This document shows positions 15,752 through 23,939 of a stretch of DNA of 35,859 nucleotides, piece after piece. This stretch comes from DAOUEX01 sp034430235 (GTDB taxonomy: Bacteria > Chloroflexota > Anaerolineae > UBA2200): NCBI GenBank assembly GCA_964478075.1, contig CAYZGO010000028.1, forward strand, positions 1-35,859, read 5' to 3'. Below the pieces are notes generated by a model that saw only the letters and a list, made by a program, of their open reading frames with translations, did no database searches and was not told the origin of the DNA. The translations under genes were made by a program, and so were the position numbers. Position 1 is the stretch's first letter; every line of letters begins with the position of its first letter.

Positions 15752-17382
15752 ACCGCAAGAGACTGGGCGCAGTCATAGATGGAACTTACAACGGCGGGCT
15801 CACCGTACGGCTGGATTCTGGCACGACCACCGAGCAACTACGCATCGGCGATTTCGTCGTCGTGGAGGGCCAGCGCAATCTCTATTTCAGCCTCATCTCG
15901 GACATCCATCTGAAAGCCACAGACCCGCGACTGCTGACTGGTCCACCACGGGACGCCTCACCATTCATCGCACAGACTCTGGCAGGCACGAGCATCTATG
16001 CCACTGTCGAGGTTAGACCCATGTTGATGCTGGAGAAAGCGGGGGAATCGCGCGATCTGTTAGCCCAAGAGAAGCGCGGTGGGCCCCAGCCGGTGCGCAC
16101 TATCCCCATGCACTTTGCCGAGCTGCGTGAGGCCAACGAGCTGGATTTTGCTACAGTCTTTGGCAAGGAGGGTAAGCTGAACTTTGCCATGGGCATGCCA
16201 CTAACAATGGACATCCCCATCTGCTTGAGCCTGGATCGCTTCGTAGAACGCTCCAACGGCATCTTTGGCCAGTCAGGCACTGGCAAGAGCTTTCTGGCAC
16301 GTCTGATTATCAGCGGCGTGATTAAGAGCAAGGCAGCAGTGAACCTCATCTTTGACATGCACGATGAGTATTCCTTCGACAAGCAGACCGAGGATGGGCA
16401 TTGGGTTAAGGGCCTACGACAGATATTTGGTTCCAAGGTGCTCATCTATTCCCTGGACGAGAAGATGGGACGGCGCACAGGACGCAACGTAGACGTGACG
16501 CTCAAGATAGGCTTGAACCAGATGGAGGAAGCAGACATTGTGCTGCTGAGCGAAGAATTGAACCTGCGCAAGACGGCGGAGGCCACCATTGGCCTGTTAC
16601 GTGATGCTTTCCGCGGACAGTGGCTGCTCAAACTGCTGGAAATGACCCCCGAAGAACTAGAAGCCTTCTGCCGGGGTAGCGGCGCTCACCCTGCATCTAT
16701 GGCCAGCCTGCAGCGCAACTTGAAGAGGCTGCGGCGTAAGGATTACATCGTCAACGAAGCGTCATTCTCCGCACTTGATGACATGGTGGAGGCATTGGAC
16801 CGCGGCAAGCACGTTATTCTGCAGTTTGGACGCCACAACACTGTGCTCGACTATGTGCTGGTGTCTAACCTGGTTACGCGTCGCGTGCGTCAGCGCTATG
16901 AAGACAAGATGCGCCGCTACGAAGAGACCCAAGCAGTAGCTGACCAGCCGCGTCCCCTGATGATAACCATCGAGGAAGCACACAAGTTTCTGAACCCCGC
17001 TGTGGCACGCCAGACCACATTCGGCACCATCGCACGCGAAATGCGCAAGTACAATGTCACCCTCATGGTCATTGACCAGCGACCCAGCAGCATTGACCCT
17101 GAAGTAATGTCCCAACTAGGCACACGCGTCTCTGGCAAGCTCACTGAGGAACGAGACATTGACGCTGTTCTAACTGGCGTGAGCAGGCGCAGTGCGCTGC
17201 GCGGCGCTCTAGCAAGCCTAGATACACGTCAGCAAATTCTGATCATGGGCCATGCCGTACCCATGCCCATCGTGATGCGTACTCGCCAGTACGACGAGGC
17301 CTTTTACAGGGCAATGGGAGCCCGCTTTGTAACTCCTCAGGACGCGGAAAAGGACATCCGCGATCTGTTTGGAGACCAGTAA
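15748..17382 (+). CDS. herA: HerA-type DNA translocase ATPase
   Basis: A hexameric DNA-pumping ATPase of the FtsK/HerA superfamily that drives NurA on DNA ends. The 544-residue protein starts with a HAS-barrel (about 5-60: LGAVIDGTYNGGLTVRL, LRIGDFVVVE). The ATPase core has Walker A GQSGTGKS (174-181), a DMHDEYSF strand typical of HerA, and Walker B MITIEEAHKF. A VIDQRPSSIDPEVMSQ segment corresponds to the sensor region with the conserved glutamine. The C-terminal ends in a short helical tail. It overlaps the preceding gene by 4 bases and lies 12 bases from the next. No mre11 or rad50 is present in the window, so it may act without them or with distant copies. Confidence 0.9.
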   Translation: MNRKRLGAVIDGTYNGGLTVRLDSGTTTEQLRIGDFVVVEGQRNLYFSLISDIHLKATDPRLLTGPPRDASPFIAQTLAGTSIYATVEVRPMLMLEKAGESRDLLAQEKRGGPQPVRTIPMHFAELREANELDFATVFGKEGKLNFAMGMPLTMDIPICLSLDRFVERSNGIFGQSGTGKSFLARLIISGVIKSKAAVNLIFDMHDEYSFDKQTEDGHWVKGLRQIFGSKVLIYSLDEKMGRRTGRNVDVTLKIGLNQMEEADIVLLSEELNLRKTAEATIGLLRDAFRGQWLLKLLEMTPEELEAFCRGSGAHPASMASLQRNLKRLRRKDYIVNEASFSALDDMVEALDRGKHVILQFGRHNTVLDYVLVSNLVTRRVRQRYEDKMRRYEETQAVADQPRPLMITIEEAHKFLNPAVARQTTFGTIAREMRKYNVTLMVIDQRPSSIDPEVMSQLGTRVSGKLTEERDIDAVLTGVSRRSALRGALASLDTRQQILIMGHAVPMPIVMRTRQYDEAFYRAMGARFVTPQDAEKDIRDLFGDQ

Positions 17383-17394
17383 GGAGAAGAAGCA

Positions 17395-19008
17395 ATGCCT
17401 ACCAAGAGAGTCTCAGTTGACCTGGAAGAATCCCTTTATCGTCGCTTCAAGGCCAGAGTAGCCTACGCAGGCACTACGACGACCAGCGTTCTTGGTAACC
17501 TGATGAGTCAATGGGTTGGCACCTGGGGCAGCAACTCCCTGTCTCACACCGTGCAGGCGGGAGAGGACCTGCGCAGCATCGCCAACCAGTACTATGGCAA
17601 GCCCGACTTGTACCTGGTCATCGCCCATTTCAATGCTATCAGCTATCCAGTGCTGGTGGAGCCTGGGCAGCAAGTTCTGGTACCGGAACCGGGAACGTCG
17701 CCGTCTGGCCTGGCCCCCGGCACGGCCATCCCCTGGAACGTGCCCAAGTCCACAGCCTCCGTGCACATTGATGAACAACTCTACCGCAGATTCAAGGCCA
17801 GGGCAGCCTTCGAAGGGACGACCACGACAGCATGGCTCTATGACTTTGCAACGCAGTGGACAGGCAACTGGCCCACCAAAACCATAAGCTACACCGTGCA
17901 AGCTGGCGATAGCCTGAGGGCGATTGCTTTTCGCTTCTACAATGACGCCACCAAGTACTGGGTGATAGCACATTTCAACGGCATCGCTGATCCGGCCCTC
18001 ATACACCCCCACCAGCCACTAGTCATCCCAGAGCCCGTGACCTCAGGGAAGTTGCCCACTGGCGAATCTCCCTACATCTTTGGCATTCACGACAAGGGCG
18101 GAGAACACCTGATGGCCGAGAAGGGCAAGAAAGGCTGGGTGCTCATCACGGAAGAAATCGGCCGCAATCCCTACGATCACAGCAGCAAGAGCTATGCAGA
18201 TCTCGAGAATGGCGGCTATGGCGTCATCGTGCGTCTGAACAACGGCTACAGCACCCCCGCTTCGGGCAGCTACCGAGGCACTATCCCCGAGCAACAACAC
18301 TACCAAGAATTCGCCGTGCGCTGTGGTGACTTTGTGGAGCACTCGCTAGGATGCCACATCTGGATAATCGGCAATGAGATGAACCACCACAACGAGTGGC
18401 CTGGCGGCATAAATGGCCACATGATCACGCCGACGTTGTACGCGGATTGCTTCAAGCGCTGCCATACAGAGATACACCGGCGACCGGGGCATGCGAATGA
18501 TCAAGTGGTGCTGGGCGCAGTGGCTCCCTGGCCCGACAAGGCGAAGTATCCAGGCAACGAGCGCGGCGACTGGATCAAGTACCTGGCCGACACCCTGGCG
18601 CTTCTGGGAACCACGTGTGATGGCATTGCCTTGCACACCTACACCCACGGCCCCGAGCCAGCCAAGATCACCGTCTTTGCCCCGATGGGAGCCCCGTTCG
18701 CCGATCGTAACTTTGAATTCCGTGCCTACCGCCAGTTCATGGACGCCATCCCAGCCAGCATGAGAGCCCTGCCTGTTTATATCACCGAGACCGATCAGAA
18801 CGATCCCTGGGCTCACAGCGACACCCGCTGGGTGCAGGCAGCGTACGCTGAGATTGACGAATGGAATCAGGATCCTACTCACCAGAAGATCCGCTGCCTG
18901 CTCCTATACCGTTGGCTGCCGCACGACCAGTGGTCGTTCAAAGACATACAGGAAATCAAGGACGATTTCAGGGCAGCTTTGGATCATGACTATCGTTGGT
19001 GGCGATAA
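17395..19008 (+). CDS. Protein with two RHH-like/LysM modules and a glycosidase-like domain
   Basis: A 537-residue protein with a duplicated N-terminal module. Each copy starts with a CopG/ribbon-helix-helix-like segment (4-43 and 119-156; VSVDLEESLYRRFKAR and ASVHIDEQLYRRFKAR, then GTTTT). Each is followed by a LysM domain (49-98 and 164-213; SHTVQAGEDLRSIA and SYTVQAGDSLRAIA). Residues 225-537 form a TIM-barrel glycosidase-like domain of clan GH-A style. Glu328 in IIGNEMN is the likely acid/base and Glu465 in VYITETD the likely nucleophile. No signal peptide or membrane segment is seen, although LysM and glycosidase domains usually act outside the cell. A GGAG ribosome-binding site precedes the ATG, 12 bases after herA, so it is cotranscribed with the NurA-HerA module. 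Function unknown; cell-wall glycan binding plus hydrolysis is one reading, phage-related use another. Confidence 0.75.
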   Translation: MPTKRVSVDLEESLYRRFKARVAYAGTTTTSVLGNLMSQWVGTWGSNSLSHTVQAGEDLRSIANQYYGKPDLYLVIAHFNAISYPVLVEPGQQVLVPEPGTSPSGLAPGTAIPWNVPKSTASVHIDEQLYRRFKARAAFEGTTTTAWLYDFATQWTGNWPTKTISYTVQAGDSLRAIAFRFYNDATKYWVIAHFNGIADPALIHPHQPLVIPEPVTSGKLPTGESPYIFGIHDKGGEHLMAEKGKKGWVLITEEIGRNPYDHSSKSYADLENGGYGVIVRLNNGYSTPASGSYRGTIPEQQHYQEFAVRCGDFVEHSLGCHIWIIGNEMNHHNEWPGGINGHMITPTLYADCFKRCHTEIHRRPGHANDQVVLGAVAPWPDKAKYPGNERGDWIKYLADTLALLGTTCDGIALHTYTHGPEPAKITVFAPMGAPFADRNFEFRAYRQFMDAIPASMRALPVYITETDQNDPWAHSDTRWVQAAYAEIDEWNQDPTHQKIRCLLLYRWLPHDQWSFKDIQEIKDDFRAALDHDYRWWR

Positions 19009-19064
19009 GTACACGCACGTGCGCTGAAGACCGTGTACGCGGCACAGCGGATAGCGGCAATGCT

Positions 19065-19439
19065 ATGACCCATCTGACCGAGTCCCAATTTGAAGCTCTA
19101 GTTGAGCACGCGTTGGCCGACCTTCCAGCAGAGATTTTGGCGTACATGGACAATGTAGCGATAACTATCGCCGATTGGCCCAGCGCCAGCGAGCTGAAAC
19201 GGGCCAAGGTAACCCCTCCCGGCCAACTCCTTGGCCTGTATGAAGGCGTTCCCCTCACACGACGCGGCGCGCACTACAACTTGGTCACGCCAGACCGTAT
19301 CACCCTCTACCGTGGGCCACTCCAGGCTGCCTGCCGCACGCTGCCTGTGCTGCGCGAGCAAATCCGCCGCACTGTGGTGCATGAAATCGCTCATCACTTT
19401 GGCATAGACGAGGCGCGTATCCGCGAGTTGGGATACTGA
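19065..19439 (+). CDS. Small zincin-like metallopeptidase (PF06262 type)
   Basis: A 124-residue protein of the small zincin family. The C-terminal motif VVHEIAHHFGIDEARI contains HExxH with a further Asp/Glu downstream, as in this group. The N-terminus (LTESQFEALVEHALADLP) and the central LLGLYEGVPLTRRG segment are also family-typical. The ATG at 19065 gives the usual length; an upstream TTG at 18996 would add a tail of no family resemblance. It follows the RHH-LysM protein by 56 bases and is followed after one base by a truncated radical-SAM gene. Substrates of this family are unknown. Confidence 0.82.
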   Translation: MTHLTESQFEALVEHALADLPAEILAYMDNVAITIADWPSASELKRAKVTPPGQLLGLYEGVPLTRRGAHYNLVTPDRITLYRGPLQAACRTLPVLREQIRRTVVHEIAHHFGIDEARIRELGY

Positions 19440-19440
19440 G

Positions 19441-19833
19441 ATGGCCCAGTGCGTAATCTGTGGGCGACAGTCCCCGCTAATCGCTTCATCGCTGGGCCTG
19501 TGTGTGGAATGCATCCGGCGGCATCCTGCCCAGGCCCTGCCCCTGGCGGCAGATGTTCACCATCGTTCCCCCCGTGAATTTGGCCTGCCAGAGGCCCCAC
19601 CGCCCCGCGTAACCCCGCCCCAGGGACGTCCGGACTCCGCCGATGGCGGGACTTCGCATAGCACTCCAGGCAGGTGCTGCCACCTCTGCGTCAACGAGTG
19701 CTCCATGGCAGAGGGAGAAACAGGCTATTGTGGTTTGCGCTACAATGAGGGCGGTACGCTGAAACACCTTGCCGCCACGCCGAAGAGGCCCCTGCTGCGG
19801 CACACGCTGCGGGATTACGCAACGTACGTATAG
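19441..19833 (+). pseudogene. Truncated radical-SAM protein, N-terminal part
   Basis: The 130 codons start with a zinc-ribbon-like pair (CVIC...CVEC) and continue to CHLCVNECSMAEGETGYCGLRYNEGG. This is the N-terminal region of a family of PflA/AmmeMemoRadiSam-like radical-SAM proteins, in which a 'HLAATP...' strand then leads into the barrel. Similarity stops near codon 119 and a TAG follows at 19831. The CxxxCxxC iron-sulfur motif and the whole barrel are absent, so the gene cannot encode an active enzyme. The break is close to an inverted repeat at 19875-19944, which may mark the deletion point. An independent zinc-ribbon protein is a less likely alternative. Confidence 0.65.
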
Positions 19834-19874
19834 GCAATCGTCATCTGCTATCGCGAGCTTACTGATCGGATCTT

Positions 19875-19944
19875 ACCGCAGAGCACGCAGAGAACGCAGA
19901 GAGCTTTAAATATCTATCTCTGCGCTCTCAGCGTTCTCGGCGGT
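19875..19944. terminator. Inverted repeat between convergent genes
   Basis: Two inverted copies of an ACCGC(A/C)GAGAACGC(A/T)GAG-type motif (19875-19902 and 19913-19944) flank an AT-rich centre (CTTTAAATAT). The structure lies between the truncated radical-SAM gene and the 3' end of the minus-strand membrane-protein gene, and could terminate transcription from both sides. The motif resembles dispersed repeats common in environmental genomes. Confidence 0.55.
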
Positions 19945-19993
19945 GAATCATTCCTAACTGCGTGAGTGCTGTTACTGAGATTTCGAAGAGGCG

Positions 19994-20791
19994 TTACCGC
20001 GCGTAGGAGAAGAGCACCAGGAGGACTAAAACGCCGACGACCAGGTACTCGAGGGCAACCTGGCGCGTTAGTTTGCCTAAGAGGAGCTGCCTGACAATGC
20101 CGGTCAGCACGTACAGGAGCACGACCAGCGCGGGGGAATGCAATAGAGGGGATGCAAGCCAGGGGGTCAGCACCCAGGAGATGATGCCCAGCAGCGCTCC
20201 CAGGCCCACGACATAGGGCCAACCGCGCTCCAGAGAGCATTCGGTACCGTAGAGCAACCGAAGACTCAGGATCGCACTCACGGCAGCCACGGCAATCACG
20301 ACACCCAGGTTTGCAGAGATGCTCAAGTAGATGGCCAGGTACAGCAGCATGGCCAACAGATAGGCCACGAGGCGCAGAGAGAACCGAACCGCGGCGCGCC
20401 AGCGCCCTGTGAGATCTATGGCATAGTACTCTGCAATGATGAGCAAGGCCAGCACCACGCTGGCGGCTGTGACGCCAATGACCTTGTTTTGGACGCTGTC
20501 AAGCCGCGCGAGCAACGCCCAGGCCACAGCGGTTAGTGCAGCGGGCAGGATCCAGTGCAAGGACGAGAGGCGCAACTGCTGGGGTTGAATCTTGGGATGC
20601 CCGCGCACAATGGCCTCTACGCCTGTACAGGTCAGCCCGAACAGGATGAACCCGAGCAGCATTCTGCCGGATAGGGTGAATGACAGGCCGTACAGGGACA
20701 CGTGACGAACTGGCAGAACCAGCCAAAAGGAACAAAGCAGGCCAATAGCAACTAGGACGACAACAACGCGCACTTTGTCAGGCGGGGGCAT
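19994..20791 (-). CDS. Polytopic membrane protein, unknown (possibly DUF5656-like)
   Basis: A 265-residue, strongly hydrophobic protein with about eight predicted membrane segments. Between the second and third segments is LSFTLSGRMLLGFILFGLTCTG followed by VEAIVRGHP. A cytoplasmic-looking RWRAAVRFSLR loop sits near the middle. The ATG at 20791 has GAAAGGGAAG upstream and a good promoter further out, so the longer reading to 20920 is not needed. I associate this type of sequence with a Chloroflexota membrane family (DUF5656), but only from memory of the pattern. No function can be assigned. It is monocistronic and convergent with the nurA-herA operon. Confidence 0.7.
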   Translation of the reverse strand: MPPPDKVRVVVVLVAIGLLCSFWLVLPVRHVSLYGLSFTLSGRMLLGFILFGLTCTGVEAIVRGHPKIQPQQLRLSSLHWILPAALTAVAWALLARLDSVQNKVIGVTAASVVLALLIIAEYYAIDLTGRWRAAVRFSLRLVAYLLAMLLYLAIYLSISANLGVVIAVAAVSAILSLRLLYGTECSLERGWPYVVGLGALLGIISWVLTPWLASPLLHSPALVVLLYVLTGIVRQLLLGKLTRQVALEYLVVGVLVLLVLFSYAR

Positions 20792-20831
20792 AGCTTCCCT
20801 TTCAGATGTTGGCCATGAGTTGGCGCTGCTC

Positions 20832-20859
20832 ATTATAGTTTGCGCACATCGCTTGTCAA
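20832..20859 (-). promoter_or_regulatory. Promoter of the membrane-protein gene
   Basis: On the minus strand, consensus TTGACA (20859-20854) and TATAAT (20837-20832) are 16 bases apart. The -10 box ends 40 bases before the ATG at 20791. Confidence 0.8.
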
Positions 20860-20925
20860 ATACTGACAGTGAGTCGTAGCCTTGTGCCCGTGTACTCGCT
20901 CCGACTGACAACACGCCCACCCCGT

Positions 20926-20952
20926 CCCGTCAAGCGGGATGAACGATCAAGC
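20926..20952 (-). repeat. Inverted copy of the nurA-upstream 22-bp repeat
   Basis: On the minus strand this reads GCTTGATCGTTCATCCCGCTTGACGGG, split here as GCTTGA + TCGTTCATCC + CGCTTGACGGG. That matches the 13827-13880 tandem unit except for a missing 5-base CGGGA and one substitution. It lies upstream of the amidohydrolase gene, so the repeat family is dispersed near gene starts. Confidence 0.7.
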
Positions 20953-21048
20953 GGTCGCCCACAGGGCATGCAGAGCACGAACGGCAAGGGGCTAGACTAC
21001 GTTCTATGGCCAGATCTTTCGAATGCATTCTTGAGAGGAGGAAAACTA

Positions 21049-22434
21049 GTGATAATCTACGAGCACGGAACGCTGGTTACAGTAGACCCACAGCGGCGCA
21101 TAATCACTGACGGTGCGCTGGCAGTCGAAGGAGGCCGCTTTATAGCCATTGACAAGACCCAGGTGCTGCGTGAGCGTTTTCCTGCTGAGCCACGCACCGA
21201 TCTGCAGGGAAAAGTCGTAACCCCTGGCTTGATCAACACGCACGTGCACCTGGCGCAGGCCATGATTCGCGGTTGTGCCGACGACATGGAGCTTCTCGAC
21301 TGGCTCGGCAAGCGTGTGTGGGTACTGCAGGGCAACTACAGCGAAGAGGATGGCCGCGCCAGCGCTGAGCTGTGCATCCTGGAGATGCTCAAGTCGGGTA
21401 CTACCGCTTTCGTCGAGTGTATGCTGGCCGAACGCTACGGATTTGATGGGATCGCTGAAGTAGTAGTGCACTCCGGTATCCGCGCCGCCTTATCCAAGAT
21501 TGTGATGGACGTAGCCACCTACGCCACAAAAGACAGTTGGATGCATCCAGGTATGGTTGAGGATCGTGAAACGACCCTCAAAAACACCTTAGCCATGTAC
21601 GACAAATGGGACGGCGCTGGCAATGGACGCCTGGCAGTCTGGTTTGGGCCACGCACTCCGGGCGGAGTCACGCCCGAACTGTACCGTGAGATCAGTGAAC
21701 TCGCCCGTGAGCGAGACATGGGCATCACCGTGCATTTGGCCGAGGTGCAGGCCGATCGCACGTACCTGAAGGAGCACTTCGGTCAGACGCCTGCGCAATT
21801 CGCCGAGCACGTGGGGCTCGTCGGCCCGAGGGTGCTGCTAGTGCACATGGTGTGGCTGGATGCGAACGATATTGACATCCTAGCGCGCACTGGCACGCAC
21901 GTGTCGCACAATCCAGCCTCCAACGCCAAGCTGGCTTCTGGCATCGCGCCTGTCCCCGAAATGCTGGCCGCAGGCGTGAATGTGGCTCTAGGGACAGACG
22001 GCGGACCCAGCAACAATACCTATGACGTGGTGCGCGAGATGCGTTGGGCTTCCTATGTCCACAAGGCGCGCACGTTAGATCCAATGGTAACGCCTGCGGA
22101 AGCCGCACTAGAAATGGCAACCATCAATGGGGCCAAAGCGATGGGCCTGGAAAACGAGATTGGCTCGCTTGAAGTGGGCAAGCAGGCTGACTTTGTTGCC
22201 TTTGACCTGGACAAGCCGCGCTTGACTCCTAGCATGAACCCAGTATCAACGCTGGTCTGTGCTGCTACAGGCGCTGACGTGGATACCGTGGTCATAGGGG
22301 GACGAATAGTCGTACAGGCCGGGCACGCTTTGACTATGGATGAGGAGCGGATTCTGCGCGAGGCCAGGGAGCGAGCGGCTGCCGTGTGGAGGCGCGCTGG
22401 CATAGAGTTCAAGCCGAGCTGGCCGATCATCTAG
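21049..22434 (+). CDS. Amidohydrolase, SAH/atrazine-type deaminase family
   Basis: A metal-dependent hydrolase related to S-adenosylhomocysteine/methylthioadenosine deaminases, TrzA/AtzA and SsnA. It probably removes an amino group or halide from an N-heterocycle. The GTG at 21049 has AGGAGG seven bases upstream, giving 461 aa. Metal ligands fit the family: His65 and His67 in LINTHVHL, a histidine in ITVHLAEVQ near residue 230, a histidine in VHMVWLD near 268, and Asp in LGTDGGPSNNTYD near 320. The terminal beta-sandwich (GSLEVGKQADFVAFDLDKP) is also typical. The upstream 180 bases hold an inverted copy of a dispersed repeat and no clear promoter. It is not obviously in an operon. Confidence 0.9.
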   Translation: MIIYEHGTLVTVDPQRRIITDGALAVEGGRFIAIDKTQVLRERFPAEPRTDLQGKVVTPGLINTHVHLAQAMIRGCADDMELLDWLGKRVWVLQGNYSEEDGRASAELCILEMLKSGTTAFVECMLAERYGFDGIAEVVVHSGIRAALSKIVMDVATYATKDSWMHPGMVEDRETTLKNTLAMYDKWDGAGNGRLAVWFGPRTPGGVTPELYREISELARERDMGITVHLAEVQADRTYLKEHFGQTPAQFAEHVGLVGPRVLLVHMVWLDANDIDILARTGTHVSHNPASNAKLASGIAPVPEMLAAGVNVALGTDGGPSNNTYDVVREMRWASYVHKARTLDPMVTPAEAALEMATINGAKAMGLENEIGSLEVGKQADFVAFDLDKPRLTPSMNPVSTLVCAATGADVDTVVIGGRIVVQAGHALTMDEERILREARERAAAVWRRAGIEFKPSWPII

Positions 22435-23136
22435 GCGCTACGCGGGCCAGCAACGAGCAGAAAGTCAGACGAGCAGCGAGAGGTACCCATCATAGGTAAT
22501 GGAGATAAACGCATTCTCTACGGTGTTCTCACCCCCAGAACAGGCACCATATGCCTGGATAGGACGTTGAGATGACACCAAGATGCTTTCCAAGAGCACC
22601 TCCGGCACAGCAGGGGCTGCAACTCTTCCCCAACCCCTATAAGTGTTAGGACAACGATTGGTACGGCGTTACGGGAGTTTTGACCGTTATGTCATTCTCA
22701 GCCAGAGCCCAGCGAAGGCCAAGGATCTCCGATTACTCAATGAAGACCGCCTGTATCGCGCAATAGAGATTCTTCGCTCCCTCCGGTTTCTACTAAGAAA
22801 CAAATCCCTGTTTCTTGCATAATGAGTGGCGCGCACCCGCCATGGCAAACCTGAGAATGACAGGTTACCAGAATTCAGGTGACAATGTACTAGGTGAAGT
22901 CGAGGCCTTGGGCGGATTTCGCGCCTCAAGACCGCTTGAAGACTCGACTCCGATGCTCATTGCGAAGGAATGACTCCACTGCACCCTGTCGTGATGAACG
23001 CCAACAGCTCTTCCACGCCGGTGTTGGCTGTAACAGACGCCCACCTTGATTACGATTGCAGGGAAGGCATTTGCTCGCTACCTTTTGGACTGAGGCGCTG
23101 ATCTCGCAAGCCGAAGCATTGACAAGGAGTTGTGTC
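22435..23136. other. 700-base gene-poor stretch
   Basis: I find no supportable gene. Short open stretches occur near 22500-22640 but show no family resemblance. Positions 22690-22862 form an inverted-repeat element (listed separately). The final bases before 23137 contain the AAGGAG ribosome-binding site of the next gene. Confidence 0.6.
22690..22862. repeat. REP-like inverted-repeat element
   Basis: TGTCATTCTCAG (22690-22701) is exactly complementary to CTGAGAATGACA (22851-22862). Inside are GCGAAGGCCAAGGATCTCC and CAATAGAGATTCTTCGCTCCCTCCGG segments. These belong to the same 'GTCATTCTGAGCG...AGCGAAGAATCTC' style of dispersed repeat that forms the interior of the MITE-like element at 26764-26909. 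The long terminal repeats of that element are absent here. Confidence 0.65.
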
Positions 23137-23517
23137 ATGACAAGAACTCACGGGGCAAAAGTATGGCTCATCCCTGATGGCTACCTGCCTGTACCTCCCG
23201 TGGATAGCAAACCTTATCAGAGCCACGAGGCCATCTGTATCCTCAACACCGGCTCCGAGGAAGCCCATATCCGGTTGGACATCTACTTCGAGGACGACGA
23301 GCCCATCAAGGATATCCCTATCTTCGTGGGAGGGGAGCGTACCCTTCACGTGCGTCTGGACTGGCCAGAGCACCTAAATGGTGTGCGGCTGCCCGTCGGC
23401 GTACCCTATGCCATACGTGTGCGCAGCGATGTGCCTATTATCGTTCAACACTCGCGCTTGGATACCAGCCAGGTGAACTTGGCTCTGATGACGACTATCG
23501 CTCATCCGCTGGCGTAG
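23137..23517 (+). CDS. ASRT/TM1070-family beta-sandwich protein
   Basis: A 126-residue protein matching the Anabaena sensory rhodopsin transducer family end to end: KVWLIPDGYLP, SHEAICILNTGSEEAHI, IYFEDDEPI and the C-terminal VPIIVQHSRLDTSQVNLALMTTIAHP. Family members form tetrameric beta-sandwiches. Many, like Thermotoga TM1070, are encoded beside sugar-catabolism genes in organisms without rhodopsin, and carbohydrate binding has been suggested. The ATG at 23137 has AAGGAG eight bases upstream. The two relics downstream (transketolase and rhamnose isomerase pieces) point to a former rhamnose-type sugar locus, so a sugar-linked role is more likely here than phototransduction. The gene itself looks intact. 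Confidence 0.85.
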   Translation: MTRTHGAKVWLIPDGYLPVPPVDSKPYQSHEAICILNTGSEEAHIRLDIYFEDDEPIKDIPIFVGGERTLHVRLDWPEHLNGVRLPVGVPYAIRVRSDVPIIVQHSRLDTSQVNLALMTTIAHPLA

Positions 23518-23771
23518 GGTGTTTTGGTGAATTCACACAACTACATGGTCGTGATTAGACGCTTCTTCTGCAACCTACTATCACCCGATGCCAGATGAAG
23601 CTCATCAATTGAAGGAGCCTTTAGCAGGGGGCGATTGATCGAGCTATGTCGTCAAACGTGGCACATCCTCGCCCTCGAATAGCTGCGGTGGAGCGTTACA
23701 CACGCAACCTCATCCGGGGCTCCGCCCACGTCTACCTGGCTCAGGAGACCATCAAGAGGCCACAGCAGCTA

Positions 23772-23903
23772 ATGGGCGAGCCCAGCATGATCATCGCCCT
23801 CACCGTCAAGGGAAAAGGCGTCTCCTACATGGAGAACGAGTGCGATTGGCATACCAAGGCGCCGAACAAGGAGCACTTCGAGCAGGCAACAGCGGACTTT
23901 TTT
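23772..23903 (+). pseudogene. Transketolase fragment (thiamine-binding subunit)
   Basis: Codons in this stretch read GEPSMIIALTVKGKGVSYME, then NECDWHTKAPNKEHFEQA. This is the end of the thiamine-diphosphate-binding half of split transketolases, whose usual pattern is 'KPTxIIAxTVKGKGVSFMEN...WHGKAPN'. Everything upstream that should form the cofactor site is missing, and the preceding codons (from 23646) are unrelated. It is a relic, not a functional gene. Confidence 0.7.
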
Positions 23904-23939
23904 CAGAGGAGGGGATTCGCCTCACTAAGGAAAAGAAAA

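Noticed and set aside
18996..19064. TTG at 18996 as start of the zincin gene
   Set aside because: It would overlap the upstream gene and add an Arg-rich stretch not typical of the family.
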